DNA from: Shinisaurus crocodilurus
Lineage: Eukaryota; Chordata; Lepidosauria; Squamata; Shinisauridae
Assembly: GCA_021292165.1 (NCBI GenBank)
Contig: CM037885.1
Span: 11,341,042-11,405,041, forward strand
Length of the DNA: 64,000 bases
Reading direction: 5' to 3'
This document shows, piece by piece, positions 1 through 11,479 of this stretch. A model generated the notes under the pieces. That model worked only from the letters and a program-made list of their open reading frames with translations, made no database searches and was not told where the DNA came from. The position numbers were made by a program, and so were the translations under genes. Every line of letters begins with the position of its first letter. Within the stretch, counting starts at the first letter, position 1.

Positions 1-653
1 TATTGGCATTTTGAATTATTTGAGTTAATTTACAAATATACAGGTTGAGCATAGGCTCAATGCTTGCACCCCCCGACAAATAGCTAAAGTCCACTGCTCT
101 CCCATCAGATCCCCTGGGAGAGAGTCAGTGTGCTAAGGTGCTTACAGAAGCCAAATGTAGCCCCCCGTCTCTTCCTCTGCATCTAATATGTTTCTGCTAA
201 TTACATAGAACCCCTCTCTTCGTTTCCTAATTTAGAGTAAGTGCACATGACCCTGATTTGGATTGGGACCACTGGTCACCAGGATGGGAGGATTAACCCT
301 TCTCACCCACAGCTATTTGATCCCCAAATCCACCCACCACCGCCACCCGTGGGGATTTAAAACAGAAAAAAGTTTCTATTGATGTCAATGGATGCTTCTC
401 CCTCTTTAAAAACCCTGCTCATGTGTGGGGGGGGTGGACTTTCAGGAAGGAAATGGCTGGGGGACAAGGTTTAATCCTCCCCTTCCAGTGTACAATTGTC
501 CCAATCTGAGTCAGGGTCATGTCCACTAATTGTAAATTTAGAAACAAAAAGAGGTGTCAGCGACATGCTCCGTAATTAACATAGCATGTAGTTTGACTCT
601 GAATCACAGTTGGTATTTCTTCCTCACACACAAACATTTGGATTACCTCTTCA
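1..653. other. unassigned non-coding DNA
   Basis: No convincing gene or repeat boundary is visible here. The only open frames are short and have no recognisable motif. Confidence 0.5.
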
Positions 654-813
654 TAGATTTCATAGAGCATAGAGTTGGAAGGAGCCTACAAGGCCATCGA
701 GTCCAACCCCCTGCTCAATGCAGGAAACTAGAGGAGGGGTCTCCCATCCAAGTAATAACCAGGCCTGACCCTGCTTAGCTTTCCACGCTCAGACAAGCTG
801 AGCCAGCGTGAGC
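654..813 (-). mobile_element. 5S rRNA-derived SINE with CR1-type 3' tail (copy 1)
   Basis: Read on the minus strand, roughly 736-805 matches the middle of vertebrate 5S rRNA. It keeps the A-box-like AAGCTAAGCAGGGTC and the C-box-like CTTGGATGGGAGACC of the internal Pol III promoter. About 10 bases later the sequence becomes a CR1 3' end (CCTGCATTGAGCAGGGGG, then TTGGACTCGATGG), matching the 3' end of the full CR1 at about 55.53 kb. A 5S-derived head on a LINE tail is SINE3-type architecture. Related copies lie at 14474-14632 and 50506-50650, also on the minus strand. The 5S match comes from knowledge of the conserved 5S sequence; extent of the 5' end is uncertain. Confidence 0.85.
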
Positions 814-1879
814 CACAGGCTTTAGCAGTCTTTCTGCCCATTATCTCTCTTATCCAATCACCGAAGCTCACAACAATGTGTACCATGGCACCCAGTATGC
901 TTCCCCCCCAGTATTCTGTCACTGCAAGTATGTGTGCATCGGTAACACAGGAGAGAAAGAGATGCTAATGAAATTAAGGAACTAAAAATTGGACTGTGTG
1001 GGTCATATATTCCCATAAATTTTCCTCCCATTGGTTTCACAATGAACACATGGATGGGGGAGAAATTAATTTGGTCTGCATTTTAATGTGAATTTACCTA
1101 ATTTTGCACTTTCAAATCAATATTCAAACAAATACTCAGCTATCCTTCAAAATTCACATGTCTCCAAATTTTGCAGTGGAGTTCTCCCATCTTATAATGT
1201 ATAAAAATGCATGTATTAGGGAAACATGCAAACAAACAAACAAAAGTGCGTACATCAGTGCAAATGTTCAAAATCACATTATATTAGGAAAAATTGCTTG
1301 CAAAGGTTGTGTTGATTATGCAAAATGGTGTATTGGGAGAAATACACTTAAAAATACACCTTTTCAAGCAAATGTTTTTTAAAATTCTCAAAGTTAGAAT
1401 GAACCATACATAGGATTGGAAAAACTGTTGTTGTTGGGTTTTTTTTTACATGCCAATCCCTCTTGCAAACTGCCTTCAAGTCTTAAAAAAAAAAAAAAAG
1501 TCTTCCCTGCCTTCATGTGCAAAGAATTGTAGCCTCATTCTTCATCCTCTATGTTCAAAGAATTGCAGCCCCATTCAGATCTGCAATCTGTTTATTAGAA
1601 AGAAGATGGATAGGATCCTGTGACTTACCCTGTGTTTCTCAGATCTGCTTGCAGGCAGGGTCTTAATTACTGCGAGACAGAGGTGATGCTCTTCTGTAAC
1701 TGTTGGATGTCAAAAATGGTTCACCCACTTAGGTGCAAAGGGTTTTGATCTAATGTCAAAACAGAAACTTAAGCAGCTTTCCTATTCCTTAAGTTTCTGT
1801 TTCTCATCGCACTGCCAGTTATTATGATTCAGAAATTAGAGTGCAACCAGAGTCGACAAAAGTTGCGCAGAAGCTCGGG
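814..1879. other. unassigned DNA with AT-rich degenerate repeat
   Basis: About 1090-1400 is a degenerate AT-rich stretch with recurring motifs such as AAATTTTGCA, ATGTTCAAAATCACAT and AAAATACAC. It resembles the stretch at 21420-21620 and probably belongs to an old dispersed repeat. No gene is seen. Confidence 0.4.
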
Positions 1880-2755
1880 CCTGGGAGCCAAAGGCAGCCC
1901 TCCAGGGGTCCTAATCTTGCTCTGTGGGCTTCCCCAGAACACCCTTCCCCCAACCACCTATTATTTCATGGTTTCCCAGCTTTTGTGCAGTTTTTCCTCC
2001 ATCCTACAAGGTTGAAATGCCTCTCCTAAGGCTTAGTTATGGGCAGGGATGGGGACTCGGACTCGAGGACTCGACTCGTGAGTCGGACTGAGTCCCTCCT
2101 CTGACTCGACTCGGACTCGAGTCCTAATATTTTTAATGGGACTCGAGACTCGACTCGGGACTCGAGACCAAGGACTCTTCAACATCCCTGGGCTGTGCCA
2201 GAAGGAGTGGAGAGGAGCGTGATTGCCGGCGAAGAGCGCGTGGAAGCGAGGTGTGCCACTGCTCGGCCACTATGGATGGCTACCAGGAGTGCAGCCCCAA
2301 CAGTGTGTCAAGATTTATTTTGATTGATGTGTTGCGTACTTGGGAGAGGCAGAGGAAGGACCTGAGATTACTCTGTGTGGCTGCTCTGAGTGTGAAGTAG
2401 CCTTATTTTGTTGGGAAAAACCCCATTTAATTTTAATAGGAACTCGTGGAGTCAGCTTTGGGAGTGACTCGTGACTCGTGACTCGTGAGTCACCATTTTG
2501 GACCAAGGACTCGGACTCGGACTCGAGACTCGGGTCCAAAGACTCGTGACTCGACTCGTGACTCGAGACCAAGGACTCTTCAACATCCCTGGTTATGGGC
2601 AGTAACAGCTTTAAGCTAACATATGCTGGTGTGGGGTGTGGATGTGTGCGTGCCCTGCCCCTTTTGCCTTTGGCTCTGCCCACTACTGAAATACGGCCCC
2701 CGAGAACTTCTCCAAAATTAAATTCAGCCCTCAGAGGTTCTTCACCCCTGATCTA
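1880..2755 (-). mobile_element. non-autonomous hAT-like MITE, split by a younger insertion
   Basis: The right end (near 2728-2752) reads GAGGTTCTTCACCCCTG, the complement of the CAGGGGTG-type terminus also seen at 35440-35730. The interior shares motifs with that copy, for example GGTTTCCCAGCTTTTGTGCAG. The 548-bp GACTCG-rich hAT element sits inside it at 2044-2591, so this element is older. The left boundary is approximate because its terminus is degraded. Confidence 0.55.
2044..2591 (+). mobile_element. non-autonomous hAT element with subterminal GACTCG arrays
   Basis: The element starts CAGGGATG and ends CATCCCTG and is flanked by an exact 8-bp target duplication GTTATGGG (2036-2043 and 2592-2599). 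CAG-type termini with 8-bp duplications are hAT hallmarks. Two blocks near the ends (about 2054-2175 and 2448-2575) are packed with direct and inverted ACTCG/CGAGT motifs, around eleven and twelve copies by eye. The roughly 270-bp core between them is unique and has no transposase. A related 5' end lies at 37788-37922. The motif blocks could be transposase-binding sites; that is inference. Confidence 0.85.
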
Positions 2756-2802
2756 ACTGTTCAGGACCTTGAGGATGTGTGATGTCTGTTATAATGTATA
2801 TC

Positions 2803-3180
2803 AGTCAGTAGGCGATCACTCATGACTGAGTAAGATTGTCTTCCAGGATAAAATTACAAAAAGAAAAGTATAAAAGAGGAAATTGTAAAAAGAATTGTGT
2901 AGACTCTAGTGATGGGTCCGTAAGTGACTGCGGAGGCCAATTCTAGATCCACACAGCTTCCCACAGTGAGGACACAGGTTACCAGATAGAAGATGGTCCT
3001 GTAAAGGATTCTTTTGATGTGCTTTTCACTTAGCACGTTTCTCCCTTTCACCTTGCACTCGGGCTTCTTCAAAGTCCATAGAGCCTTTGTGAAAGGCCAA
3101 CCTCCATTTAGATCGTTCATGGGCCAGAGCTTCCCAGTTCTTGATGTTTATATTGCATTTTTTAAGATTAGTTTAAAGAT
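2803..3180 (-). mobile_element. LINE 3' end, same family as 30.6 kb and 33 kb copies
   Basis: Minus-strand translation of 2854-3120 recovers the C-terminal part of a non-LTR ORF2 in frame-shifted pieces, ending at the LINE's usual 3' end (complement of GATCGCCTGA). The sequence is nearly collinear with 30845-31165 and 33550-33865. It is 5'-truncated near 3180. The protein tail in the other copies carries a CxxC...H-type finger. The clade is not certain; a Vingi/I-like or RTE-like LINE is possible. Confidence 0.8.
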
Positions 3181-3349
3181 AATGTATGTACTGAACTGAT
3201 AATTTGCACAAAAAAAAGAAAAGAAAAAGAAGTGTTGCCTCGTTAAGCTGGCCACTCGCTCAATAAATTTTCAAGGGCGGTAACTATTCAGGTTAGAGCT
3301 GTGCTCAAGTGGCCTTTTGAAATTCTCCACCCTATCTGTAGACAGAGGA

Positions 3350-3383
<34 letters not shown>
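3350..3383. repeat. (GT)n microsatellite
   Basis: An uninterrupted GT dinucleotide tract of about 17 units. Confidence 0.95.
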
Positions 3384-3384
<1 letters not shown>

Positions 3385-5314
3385 ACGGGCAATTTCACCA
3401 AATTTCTCCAGTGGTCGGAGAAATTTTCAATAGTTTCTCACAGGGAGAGCTAAGGATTGGCAGGGTTGTTGTAGTACAGCTTTCCACCTCTTTTCCTAAG
3501 GGTTTTCAATCTGCATCCACCACAATGCAGGTGTGAGGGGGGCAGTGTTGTGTCTACCTCCAGGGAAGTGGTAGAGCTACTGGCTGCTAAGCCAAAATCT
3601 GTCCTCCAATTTCCTGAAAGTTTTCTTCCCTGAATGAAAGAGTCTTCCGTTGCCCCGTCTCATTTTCAGGGTGTTTCATGACGGACTGCAGAAATCCCTT
3701 CACAGTTAGACCTCCCTGAGCAATTGGTTGCCCGCACGGTATGGACGTGGCTGAACTTGGAGCATGAATCATAGAATCATAGAATGGATGGGATTGGCTG
3801 AGGAGCTTTTAACAGCTAAAGAGATAAGCATTACTGACCGAGTCCTGCTCCTCTGCTTAACCACAGCTTGAAGCTTGTGATACTCTATCAACTCTTCCCA
3901 GAGCGTCCTCCTCGGAATCTGGTTTCTTGCACTCTGTCCAATTCCATATCTTACATTCCCCTTTCAAATCTGTTTTGGGTTGAGACTGTTTTTAACTCTT
4001 GTGGCTTCCCCTCAAAGAATCCTGGGAATTGTAATTTGGGGAGGTGCCAGACATTTTCTATTAGCAATTCCTTATAGATATACACACCATCATTTTCTTG
4101 GGAAGGGAGACTGGCTATTCAAGCACCTTAGATCTGTCGGCAGAGGCATGGCCTCTCTTCTCCACATCTGCTCCTCCATGTCCCTCCCCACTCTTCCCCA
4201 GTCTGCTGGCCTGCCTCAGCATCCAGACTGGACCTACCATCAGACAGAGCAAGGTGGACCCCGGCCTCAGGTGACAGATGTTGATGTGGCCAGGGTGCTG
4301 CCATCTTCCCACTCCCCTCTGTTGGAGGACAGAGCTATGTTTGCTGTATGGCCCGCCCTATGTCCTAGGCTAGCTAGCCTCACAGCTGGAGGCTCGGCAT
4401 CACCCCAAAGGGGACTATCTAAGCCCAGTGAAACTCTGGTTACCTCACTCCAAGGAGGACCCTCAGGAGCCCCCGAAGAATCCCCCAGACTCAAGAACCT
4501 AAGGCTCCAAGAATGGCTCTCCCAAAGCCTCCCACGTCCTTCAGTCACACAGAGCTTAAGGCTGCAGAAATGAACCTGGACCTTTTGAAGTTGCAGCCAG
4601 TACCCAGTGGAAGATGGAGCTTCTGAGAGACCTGAGCTGACCGGCCTACTTAAGCCCCCAGTTGCTGCTAATCCCTTGCTGAAGCAACATGTCACTCTAG
4701 GGCATGAGCTGCAAGGGTCCTAGGCTGGAATGCCAGGGCCAGGGGTGATAGAGACAGATGCCAGCCAGAGACAAAGCAGAGACCAGAGCAAGCGATGGTT
4801 AAACACATATACTGCAGAATGGGGCCAGAGGCATGAGCGAAGTCCAGAGATGAGCAGAGGTCCAGCACATATCAGGTGAGGTGTGGCCAGAGGCAAGAAG
4901 CAAAGTCCAGGGGCAGATGTGGGTCAAACATAGGTGGGGCAGGGATCAGAGTTGGCCACCAGAGTCAGGAACCAGCCACAGATACCACAATGACTCGTGT
5001 TGCTGTGGTGAAGGCTTGAGGAAAGAGGAAGCCCTTACGTAGGGCTTCCTGCAGCTCCCAGCTGGTCTGCGTTAGCAAGCCTGGAAGCACCTGGAGGTCT
5101 GGGGCTGAAGCCTGCAAATACCGCAGCGTAGGCTGGACTACTTTCTGAAAAGCAGCCACCCAATGAAGCTGTTGCACTTCCCAGCTGAGCAGATCCTGAC
5201 ACAATATCTCCTCCCATGAGGAGCTACCCCAGCCCAGAAATTCCTGCAGACCACTGTCCAAGATGCCAGTAATCTCTTGTTTATTGGACCAACCATGATC
5301 CCTGCCTTGCCAGT
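3384..5314. other. unassigned DNA; degenerate purine-rich repeat at 4740-4930
   Basis: No gene can be supported. About 4740-4930 has recurring AGTCCAG, CAGAGG and GGCAAG motifs resembling 63420-63650, perhaps the same old dispersed repeat. The open frames at 3980-4573 and 4965-5632 show no recognisable domain, biased codon use or splice context. Confidence 0.4.
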
Positions 5315-5319
5315 CACAG

Positions 5320-5722
5320 GGCCGGTTCGTACGACACGAAAACCGTGGGGAAGCCCCCCGCGGTTCCCGTGGCGTGCAAACGCTGGCCGGGGGTGCCCCC
5401 ACGGGAGGGGCGTGTGCGCGAAGCACGCAAAGTGACCATGGGCGGTAGAGGGGTAAGCCCCTACCGTGCGTGGCCACCCTGCCGTGTGAACAGCAGGCGG
5501 CCGTCCCGTGGGGGCCGCACAGAGGCGGAGCCGCTCCGGCCTGTAGGGGCAAACGGCTCCTCTGGGCATCCCGAGATGCTGCCCCCTAGCGCTGGGAGGC
5601 CTGCACTGCGGTGTGGGGACTGCTGGCTCCAACGGGGGCCGCCCATGTATGAGGGGCGCAGGACCCCACAGACGGCCCCATGGTGCCTCCCCCGCTCGCT
5701 GCCTGGGTCATACAAACCGGCC
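5320..5722. mobile_element. GC-rich terminal-inverted-repeat element (MITE), 403 bp
   Basis: The left end GGCCGGTTCGTACGAC and the complement of the right end, GGCCGGTTTGTATGAC, are 16-bp inverted repeats with two mismatches. A 5-bp direct repeat CACAG flanks the element (5315-5319 and 5723-5727). The interior is much richer in G+C and CpG than its surroundings, with an internal hairpin around GGTAGAGGGGTAAGCCCCTACC near 5442-5464. The long overlapping open frames on both strands are by-products of the GC content. The superfamily is unclear. Confidence 0.75.
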
Positions 5723-5727
5723 CACAG

Positions 5728-7648
5728 TTTCTTTCTTCCAGAGTCTTCCTGAGCACCCAGTTGACTGGCTGCTTCCCTCTGGGGCCCAACTCTAGCCAGG
5801 ACATCCTGCACCCTCTAAGCCAGCCTGCTGCTCTCAGGTGGGGTGGAGGATGCTGTCCTGCTCCCCTCACCCTAATGCTGAGATTCAACTATCAGTTGGG
5901 TTGGCTTCTGTCAGTGAAATGGGGTGGGGAGAGAACAATCTTGTCCTTTCCCTCCACCTCTGGCAGCAAAGGGCTGAGCATTGGTGCCCAGATGAAGGGA
6001 ATGCAGTCAATCTTGGAGGTGTATGACAGTGGCATTGGACTGTCTTTCTGGGATCCCGTGATCCTCAGGATCAGGAAGATTCTGCTCTACATGGCTAGTA
6101 TCACAGCATGGACTGCTTGCCTGCAGTTCCCATTTCTTACCAGCAGTTCCAGTGCTGCAGGGTTCCAGTGCTTGCTGCAGCATTCCTAGATTCAGCCCTT
6201 TGATAGCTGAAACGTATGTTGTACAATGAGTGTGTGTTTGTGGTGGGGAGATTATTCAAATTATTCCAGGGTAAAAAATATCTAATGAAGCTACTTGCAG
6301 GGTCAGCATCAGAAGTTGGCATTGTTGGGCACCTGCCAAGACCCGCATCACAGCAGGGCCCCCAGTGCTGATCCACAGAACCCCCTGGCCTCTTCCTCTT
6401 TGTTGTTGTTTCCTGTTCACCCAGCCTCTCCAAGCTTGCAAGCAGAAGTAAGAGGAAAGAGAAGGAGGAGGAGCCCCCATTGCCTTGGTCCTCTCCTTTG
6501 AGCAAGGATGCAGTTTGGTCCCAGAGAGAGAGGGCAAGCAGGTGGGCCCACCAAGGAGGACTTAGATGGCCACCAAGCAGGACTTAGATCAAGGCCTTAA
6601 GGACATTTGATTGAGGACTTAGATGGAGGACTTCAAGGATTCAGATCGAGGTCTTAGACTGAGGAGGACTTTCCCCACAAAGGATGATTTAGATCTCCCA
6701 CTTATTCTACACCAAGGTGGACCCACCAAGGAGGGGCACCACTGAGGGCATCCTTGTCCAAGCATTCCCTCTCCTCCCAAAAATATGGATCTGACACCAG
6801 CTACTTGTATAGTTTCTAAAGCACTCCACTCAGAGGGATGTATAAAAGTACCACATTCTGCAATCTAAATTTGCTTTAAATAAACTAAATATCTTTGAGT
6901 GCTTCTCAGTTCTTGCTGAGAAGTTTCAGAGGACAATGCTGCTTGGATTTGGTTTCCTTCAGATGAGAGCATGCTAGAGACTTTGATGAGTCTTTTCCTT
7001 GAGTTCCATCCATGCCAAGACATAACATGTAGAGGGCGGTGAACCACCCCTACTTGTCCCACCCCCCAACATTCCCTATGCCTCACATGTCGCTCCCACT
7101 GAAGTCTGAAAAGGGGCACCTACGTCTGTACACTTGTATGTGCAAAAGCACTCTCTATACAGTTGGGAAACCTGTGTACGAGGGCTGCAACTGTATGTAC
7201 ATAGGACTTCTGTTCAGCTGTACAACTGAACACGCAGATATCAAAGGCAGTCCCGGTGATGTGCAGTGTAGCCATGTTGTTGGCTGGGCCATTGGACATG
7301 CTCACACCTCCGCCATGCTCCATGCATTTATTCAGCACATTGGATAACAGAACATTGGTTATTGGATGGATCAAAAATATAATACATAATATAAATGCTA
7401 AATAAATAAACACATAGAGGGAGCATGTGAAAGTGGCTAGTGTATTTTTCGGGGGTGGGATTGGTAATATTTGCTGCATTTACAAATATACACCGGTAAG
7501 CAGAATGTAAGTGGAGACAAAGGGGCACTCCTACCTGGTAGCAAGTCTATTACCCTGATCCCCATTAGATCCCTGGAGTGAAAGAGGCCCTGCACCCTGA
7601 ATTTGCCTTCATCTTTCAATAAACTCATAGCTCTCTGTGAGCATCTGA
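5728..7648. other. unassigned non-coding DNA
   Basis: No gene or element boundary is supported. A (TTAGATGGAGGACTT)-like degenerate direct repeat recurs around 6560-6680 (GGACTTAGAT is repeated). Confidence 0.4.
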
Positions 7649-7691
<43 letters not shown>

Positions 7692-7733
7692 GCACGCACG
7701 CATGCACACACACACACGCACACACACCCTCTC
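7649..7733. repeat. compound (CT)n(CA)n microsatellite
   Basis: A CT tract runs into CA repeats interrupted by CG and TG units. Short open frames across it are artefacts. Confidence 0.95.
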
Positions 7734-7835
7734 CCTTTAGGTGTATGTGTGTGTGGGGGGGAGACCTTCTCCAAGCTTTGATGGTTATCTCATTGAAACA
7801 CAGAGAGAGATTCCCAACTATCTGCTAACCTAGTC

Positions 7836-7915
7836 TTCCCTAACCTGATAACCTTCAGATGTTTTCATTTCAATTTCCATCAACCCCAATCAGCATAGCC
7901 AATGGTCCCCAAGCA
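7836..7915. mobile_element. degenerate hAT MITE remnant
   Basis: CTTCCCTAACCTGATAACCT followed by CCATCAACCCC and CAGCATAGCCAATGGTCCCC resembles one arm of the foldback element at 20560-20725. The second arm is missing. Confidence 0.4.
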
Positions 7916-8149
7916 AAAGTGCAAGCCAGTGCCAAAGTGGAGGATGAAACTGACAAGTTCTTTGACAAGTACGGAATATGGCTCTGCTGGGAAAACAGAG
8001 TTACTGGGTGGAGAGGATGAAACTGACAAGGATATTTACAATGTGAATACATAGCGGACAGGCGAACTTGTGAAAGACCACTGATAAATACAATAACAAT
8101 AAATACGCTTGCATTTGCCACAAATTTAAAGACCAGGGTGGGGAAACCA

Positions 8150-8335
8150 TGATCCCATTTGTGCAAATTTAAAGACCCCCAAAATAATATTTTTAAAAAA
8201 TACAAAATACCAATTCTTCAAATTTAAACACCCCAAAAATAATATTAAAAAAGATACCACAATCCCATTTGTGTAAATTTAAAGACCCCAAAAATCATTT
8301 AAAACCCCACAATCCCATTTGCACAAATTGCTGTC
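8150..8335. repeat. short degenerate tandem repeat
   Basis: Units built on AATCCCATTTGTGCAAATT and TTAAAGACCCCAAAAATAAT recur three to four times with indels. It is non-coding. Confidence 0.75.
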
Positions 8336-8815
8336 ACTTATTGGATCAACTCACTGCAGATTGAGTTGACACCAATGGGAGGAAACGGAACGAAATCCAC
8401 CAGCACTGAACTGGTAAAATCCATTAAGATTTCACATCCAAAAGGGAATTGTCATACATCCATGCCCGTAATGCTGGAAAAGTGAACTATAGGAAGAGCA
8501 TGCATGATGCATTTCAGGTGGCCACAGTCTTGGACCAAATTGACTCTTCTCAGATCAATCACTTTTACTTATATGCATCATGGTTTTATACCAATTTTCC
8601 TCTAAGAAGCCTGGGATTCTTGGTAATTTGGCAAAGTCTGAATTTATGCAAACTTTGGGTTCTTCTTTAGTACCTAGTTAATTAGAATGGTGGAGAAAAT
8701 CCCTTCCTCATCTCCCCTGCATCCCAAAATGAATAAAGACCGAACAAATGAATTTCAGGTCATTTCCATTTGGTTTTAATTTCTTTCCATTCAGCGACAA
8801 ATACCATTGAAAAGC

Positions 8816-8874
8816 GAAATGATCATGAAGTGACCGGCGCATGGAAGATTACATGCATGCAAATAATGAAGAAG
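8816..8874. repeat. 59-bp direct repeat, left copy (target duplication)
   Basis: These 59 bases recur exactly at 9550-9608. The pair brackets a LINE 3' end and is best read as an unusually long target-site duplication. Confidence 0.9.
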
Positions 8875-9549
8875 ACTATGTTTCAGTGAAATACCTTCAG
8901 GTTTTATCCATAGTTAAATTCAGGAAAGCGTACACTGCTGCTCGTTTTAATTGTCTTCCATCTGCAGTCATGGAAGGACGTTTTAAAAAACTTCCACTTG
9001 AATTAAGACTGTGTCCGTGTCAGTCAGGACAGGTCGAAACAGTGGAACATATTTTACTGGACTGCAGTTTTTATAAAGACATTAGGGCCCATTTTATAAC
9101 CCCATTACTAACTTTGCTGCCTGGAAGGTCAAAAGTATTTTACATTTCACATCTTCTGGCTGGCACAAATATGGTTGAAATTGAACAAACAGCAAAATAT
9201 TTTGCTGCAGTTATTAAGAAAAGATCACAGATAGTTAATGGCTGTTAGCAACACTATGAAAATAAACTGTATGGGCACAGGTTTTATGTTGTGTATATGT
9301 ATATTTTCTAATTAACTATTTTAACGACTACCCATATTGTTTTGCTGTTATAATTTACAATCCTATTTTATTGTTTTAATAACAACTTTTTAACAATAAT
9401 TGTTTTAAAAAATCATTTTTATGTATTATTCACTGTTATGTATTATTCACTGTTTTAATAATAATTTTAACAATGGTGTCTTAATGCTTGTTTTGAGTAT
9501 TGTTGTGTGGAAAAGGTCTATGGACCAAATAAACACTGATTGATTGATT
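8875..9549 (+). mobile_element. 5'-truncated LINE, ORF2 C-terminus and 3' UTR
   Basis: Codons up to the stop at 9246-9248 encode a LINE ORF2 tail with a conserved C-x-C...T-x-E-H-x-L-L-x-C motif (LCPCQSGQVETVEHILLDC near residues 60-78 of the local frame). An AT-rich 3' UTR ends in tandem TGAT repeats just before the right copy of the 59-bp duplication. The frame is open for about 120 codons but the element is only 675 bp long, so it is dead on arrival. A related but diverged tail lies on the minus strand at 61420-61750. The clade was not determined. Confidence 0.85.
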
Positions 9550-9608
9550 GAAATGATCATGAAGTGACCGGCGCATGGAAGATTACATGCATGCAAATAA
9601 TGAAGAAG
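9550..9608. repeat. 59-bp direct repeat, right copy (target duplication)
   Basis: Identical by eye to 8816-8874. It follows the TGAT-rich LINE tail. Confidence 0.9.
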
Positions 9609-11094
9609 CTTTTCACTCCTATGCTGGGTTGCCACAAGTGCTTCATTACAGGAGCATCTTCAGCAGGAGCCCAGAGAGAGCCAGGAGGAGAGATGCAGCT
9701 TGCAGAGGTGCCTTACTACACTCAACCCTTTTTATTGTGGCTCCAGGTGTTTTGATTCCCGTCTTTCCTACTTGTGTTTTCAGTTCTTCACAGGCAGCCT
9801 TGATACCGCAAGACTTCATAATTGTATTCGAGGTTACTGGCCCTGCAAATATATATCAAACAATATATAAAAACAACAACAACAACAAATATTTATGAGT
9901 CCTTAGGACCCTAGACAAATTAAGCCATTCAATTTATATCCCGCCTTTCTATCGGTGTGCTCAAGGTTCACAAAATCAAAAAATTGCACAGTGATGGCCA
10001 TTGGGACCATGTATTTGCATGCACACTCTGGAAATGAATGAATTTATTGATTTCAGTTTCTCTCAGCTTCTCATTTTTCCAATCCTACGTTCATTTGATC
10101 CCATTTCCAAACTGCTATTTTAAGGTGTCCACACAAACATTTGTACACATTTTTGTGAGCATTTCTTCTAATATACACATTTAAAAAAACCTCACACACA
10201 TGCACACACAAGAGTAATAAATGTAAAGTCATAATTATCTGAGGCAAAAATAGAAAGTTAGTTTTGTTCCTGCATCCTTTTTTGTTTTTTGTTTTTTTAA
10301 TTTTTGTTTGTTTGTTTTCCCCTGGAGGAGGAAAGAGGAGGAGAAGAAAGAAGCAAAAGATGATGGAGGAAGAGACACAGAGATGTAATGGCCCACCTTC
10401 CACTATCCTTCCTTACCCCCTCTGTGCCCCTTGCCCTCTCTCTCATCTAGCCTCTGCTGAATTCTCCCAGGTTGTCAGCAGCCATGCTCCCCTCTCAATA
10501 GCCACTTCAAGTCAGCCCACCAATTCCATCTCCCCCACCCCTTTGGTTTTCTTTTCCAATGGGATCATGGTTATTGAAATTTCTAAGCCCACATCGGGCT
10601 GCTTTTGAGGTGTCCCTCCATGGGGGGGGGGTGGTTCTAAAGTCTTCCCCGACCCCATTTCTGCAAATCTTTGGGGTTTTCCAAAGCCTGCTTGATACCT
10701 CCCTCTCGTGCATGGATTTGGCTGTGTAATGATTGGCACTCATCCCTGAATTTCTTTGCAGTCTCGGATTAAAGGACAACTGTGATGGAAATGATCTATA
10801 CTGGCCCAAATTCTAAAGTTTGTTCAACTTAACCAAACCAGCTCCCATGTATCTATTCTTTTATTATTGTTGGGATTTCAATCTCTTCCCCTCCTGAGAA
10901 ACAAAAACGTGTCTGCCAATCCTGATCAGATAAACATTTTCTCTCCTTTCCCCCAAAACCTATTTATTTATAGTCTATTGCAAAATCTAGCTGTTGCAAA
11001 ATAGATCTTGCAATGATAGTTACCAATATTAACTTAAACTTATTAACTCCCCTGCAAAATAAATAAATAAATGTGGTAATGTATTATAAACAGA
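9609..11094. other. unassigned non-coding DNA
   Basis: About 9926-9975 (ATTTATATCCCGCCTTTCT) resembles the 3' end of an L2-like repeat. 10190-10330 is A/T-rich simple sequence. No gene is supported. Confidence 0.4.
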
Positions 11095-11445
11095 AGCATG
11101 AAATGCAAAGAGGAACTATTGAAGTGTCTGCAGTTAAAATGGCAAGATGTGGTGGCCACCACTTTGGATGGCTATAAAAGAGGATTGGACAAATTCATGG
11201 AGGAGAAGGCTGTCAATGGTTACTAGTCCTGATGGCTATATGCTACCTCCAGTAACAGAAGCAGTATAACTATGTACACCAGTTGCTGGGGAACTTGGGC
11301 GGGAGAGTGCTGTTGCACTCATGTGCTGCTTGTGGGATTCCTGGGGGCAACTGGTTGGCTGCTGTGTGAACAGAATGCTGGACTAGATGGACCTTGGTCT
11401 GATCCAGCAGGGCTCTTCTGATGTTCTTGTGTTCTCAAATACCAG
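11095..11445 (+). mobile_element. CR1-like LINE 3' end
   Basis: Characteristic 3'-end phrases are present: ATGGACCTTGGTCTGATCCA, then GCAGGGCTCTTCTGATGTTC, with a short repeated ATGTTCTTG-like tail. A minus-strand relative is at about 47130-47700 and a small piece at 38878-38950. No open frame remains. Confidence 0.75.
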
Positions 11446-11479
11446 TGTGAAGATACACAGTAACTGAGACTGTGTATTG

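Noticed and set aside
736..805. A functional 5S rRNA gene
   Set aside because: Only the central part is similar, with a CR1 tail attached.
3980..4573. A 197-codon frame as a possible host gene
   Set aside because: It has no recognisable domain, splice context or repeat-independent support, and overlaps equal-length frames on the other strand.
5138..5888. Several overlapping long frames on both strands
   Set aside because: They lie mostly in the GC-rich inverted-repeat element, where stops are rare; no domain or codon bias is seen.
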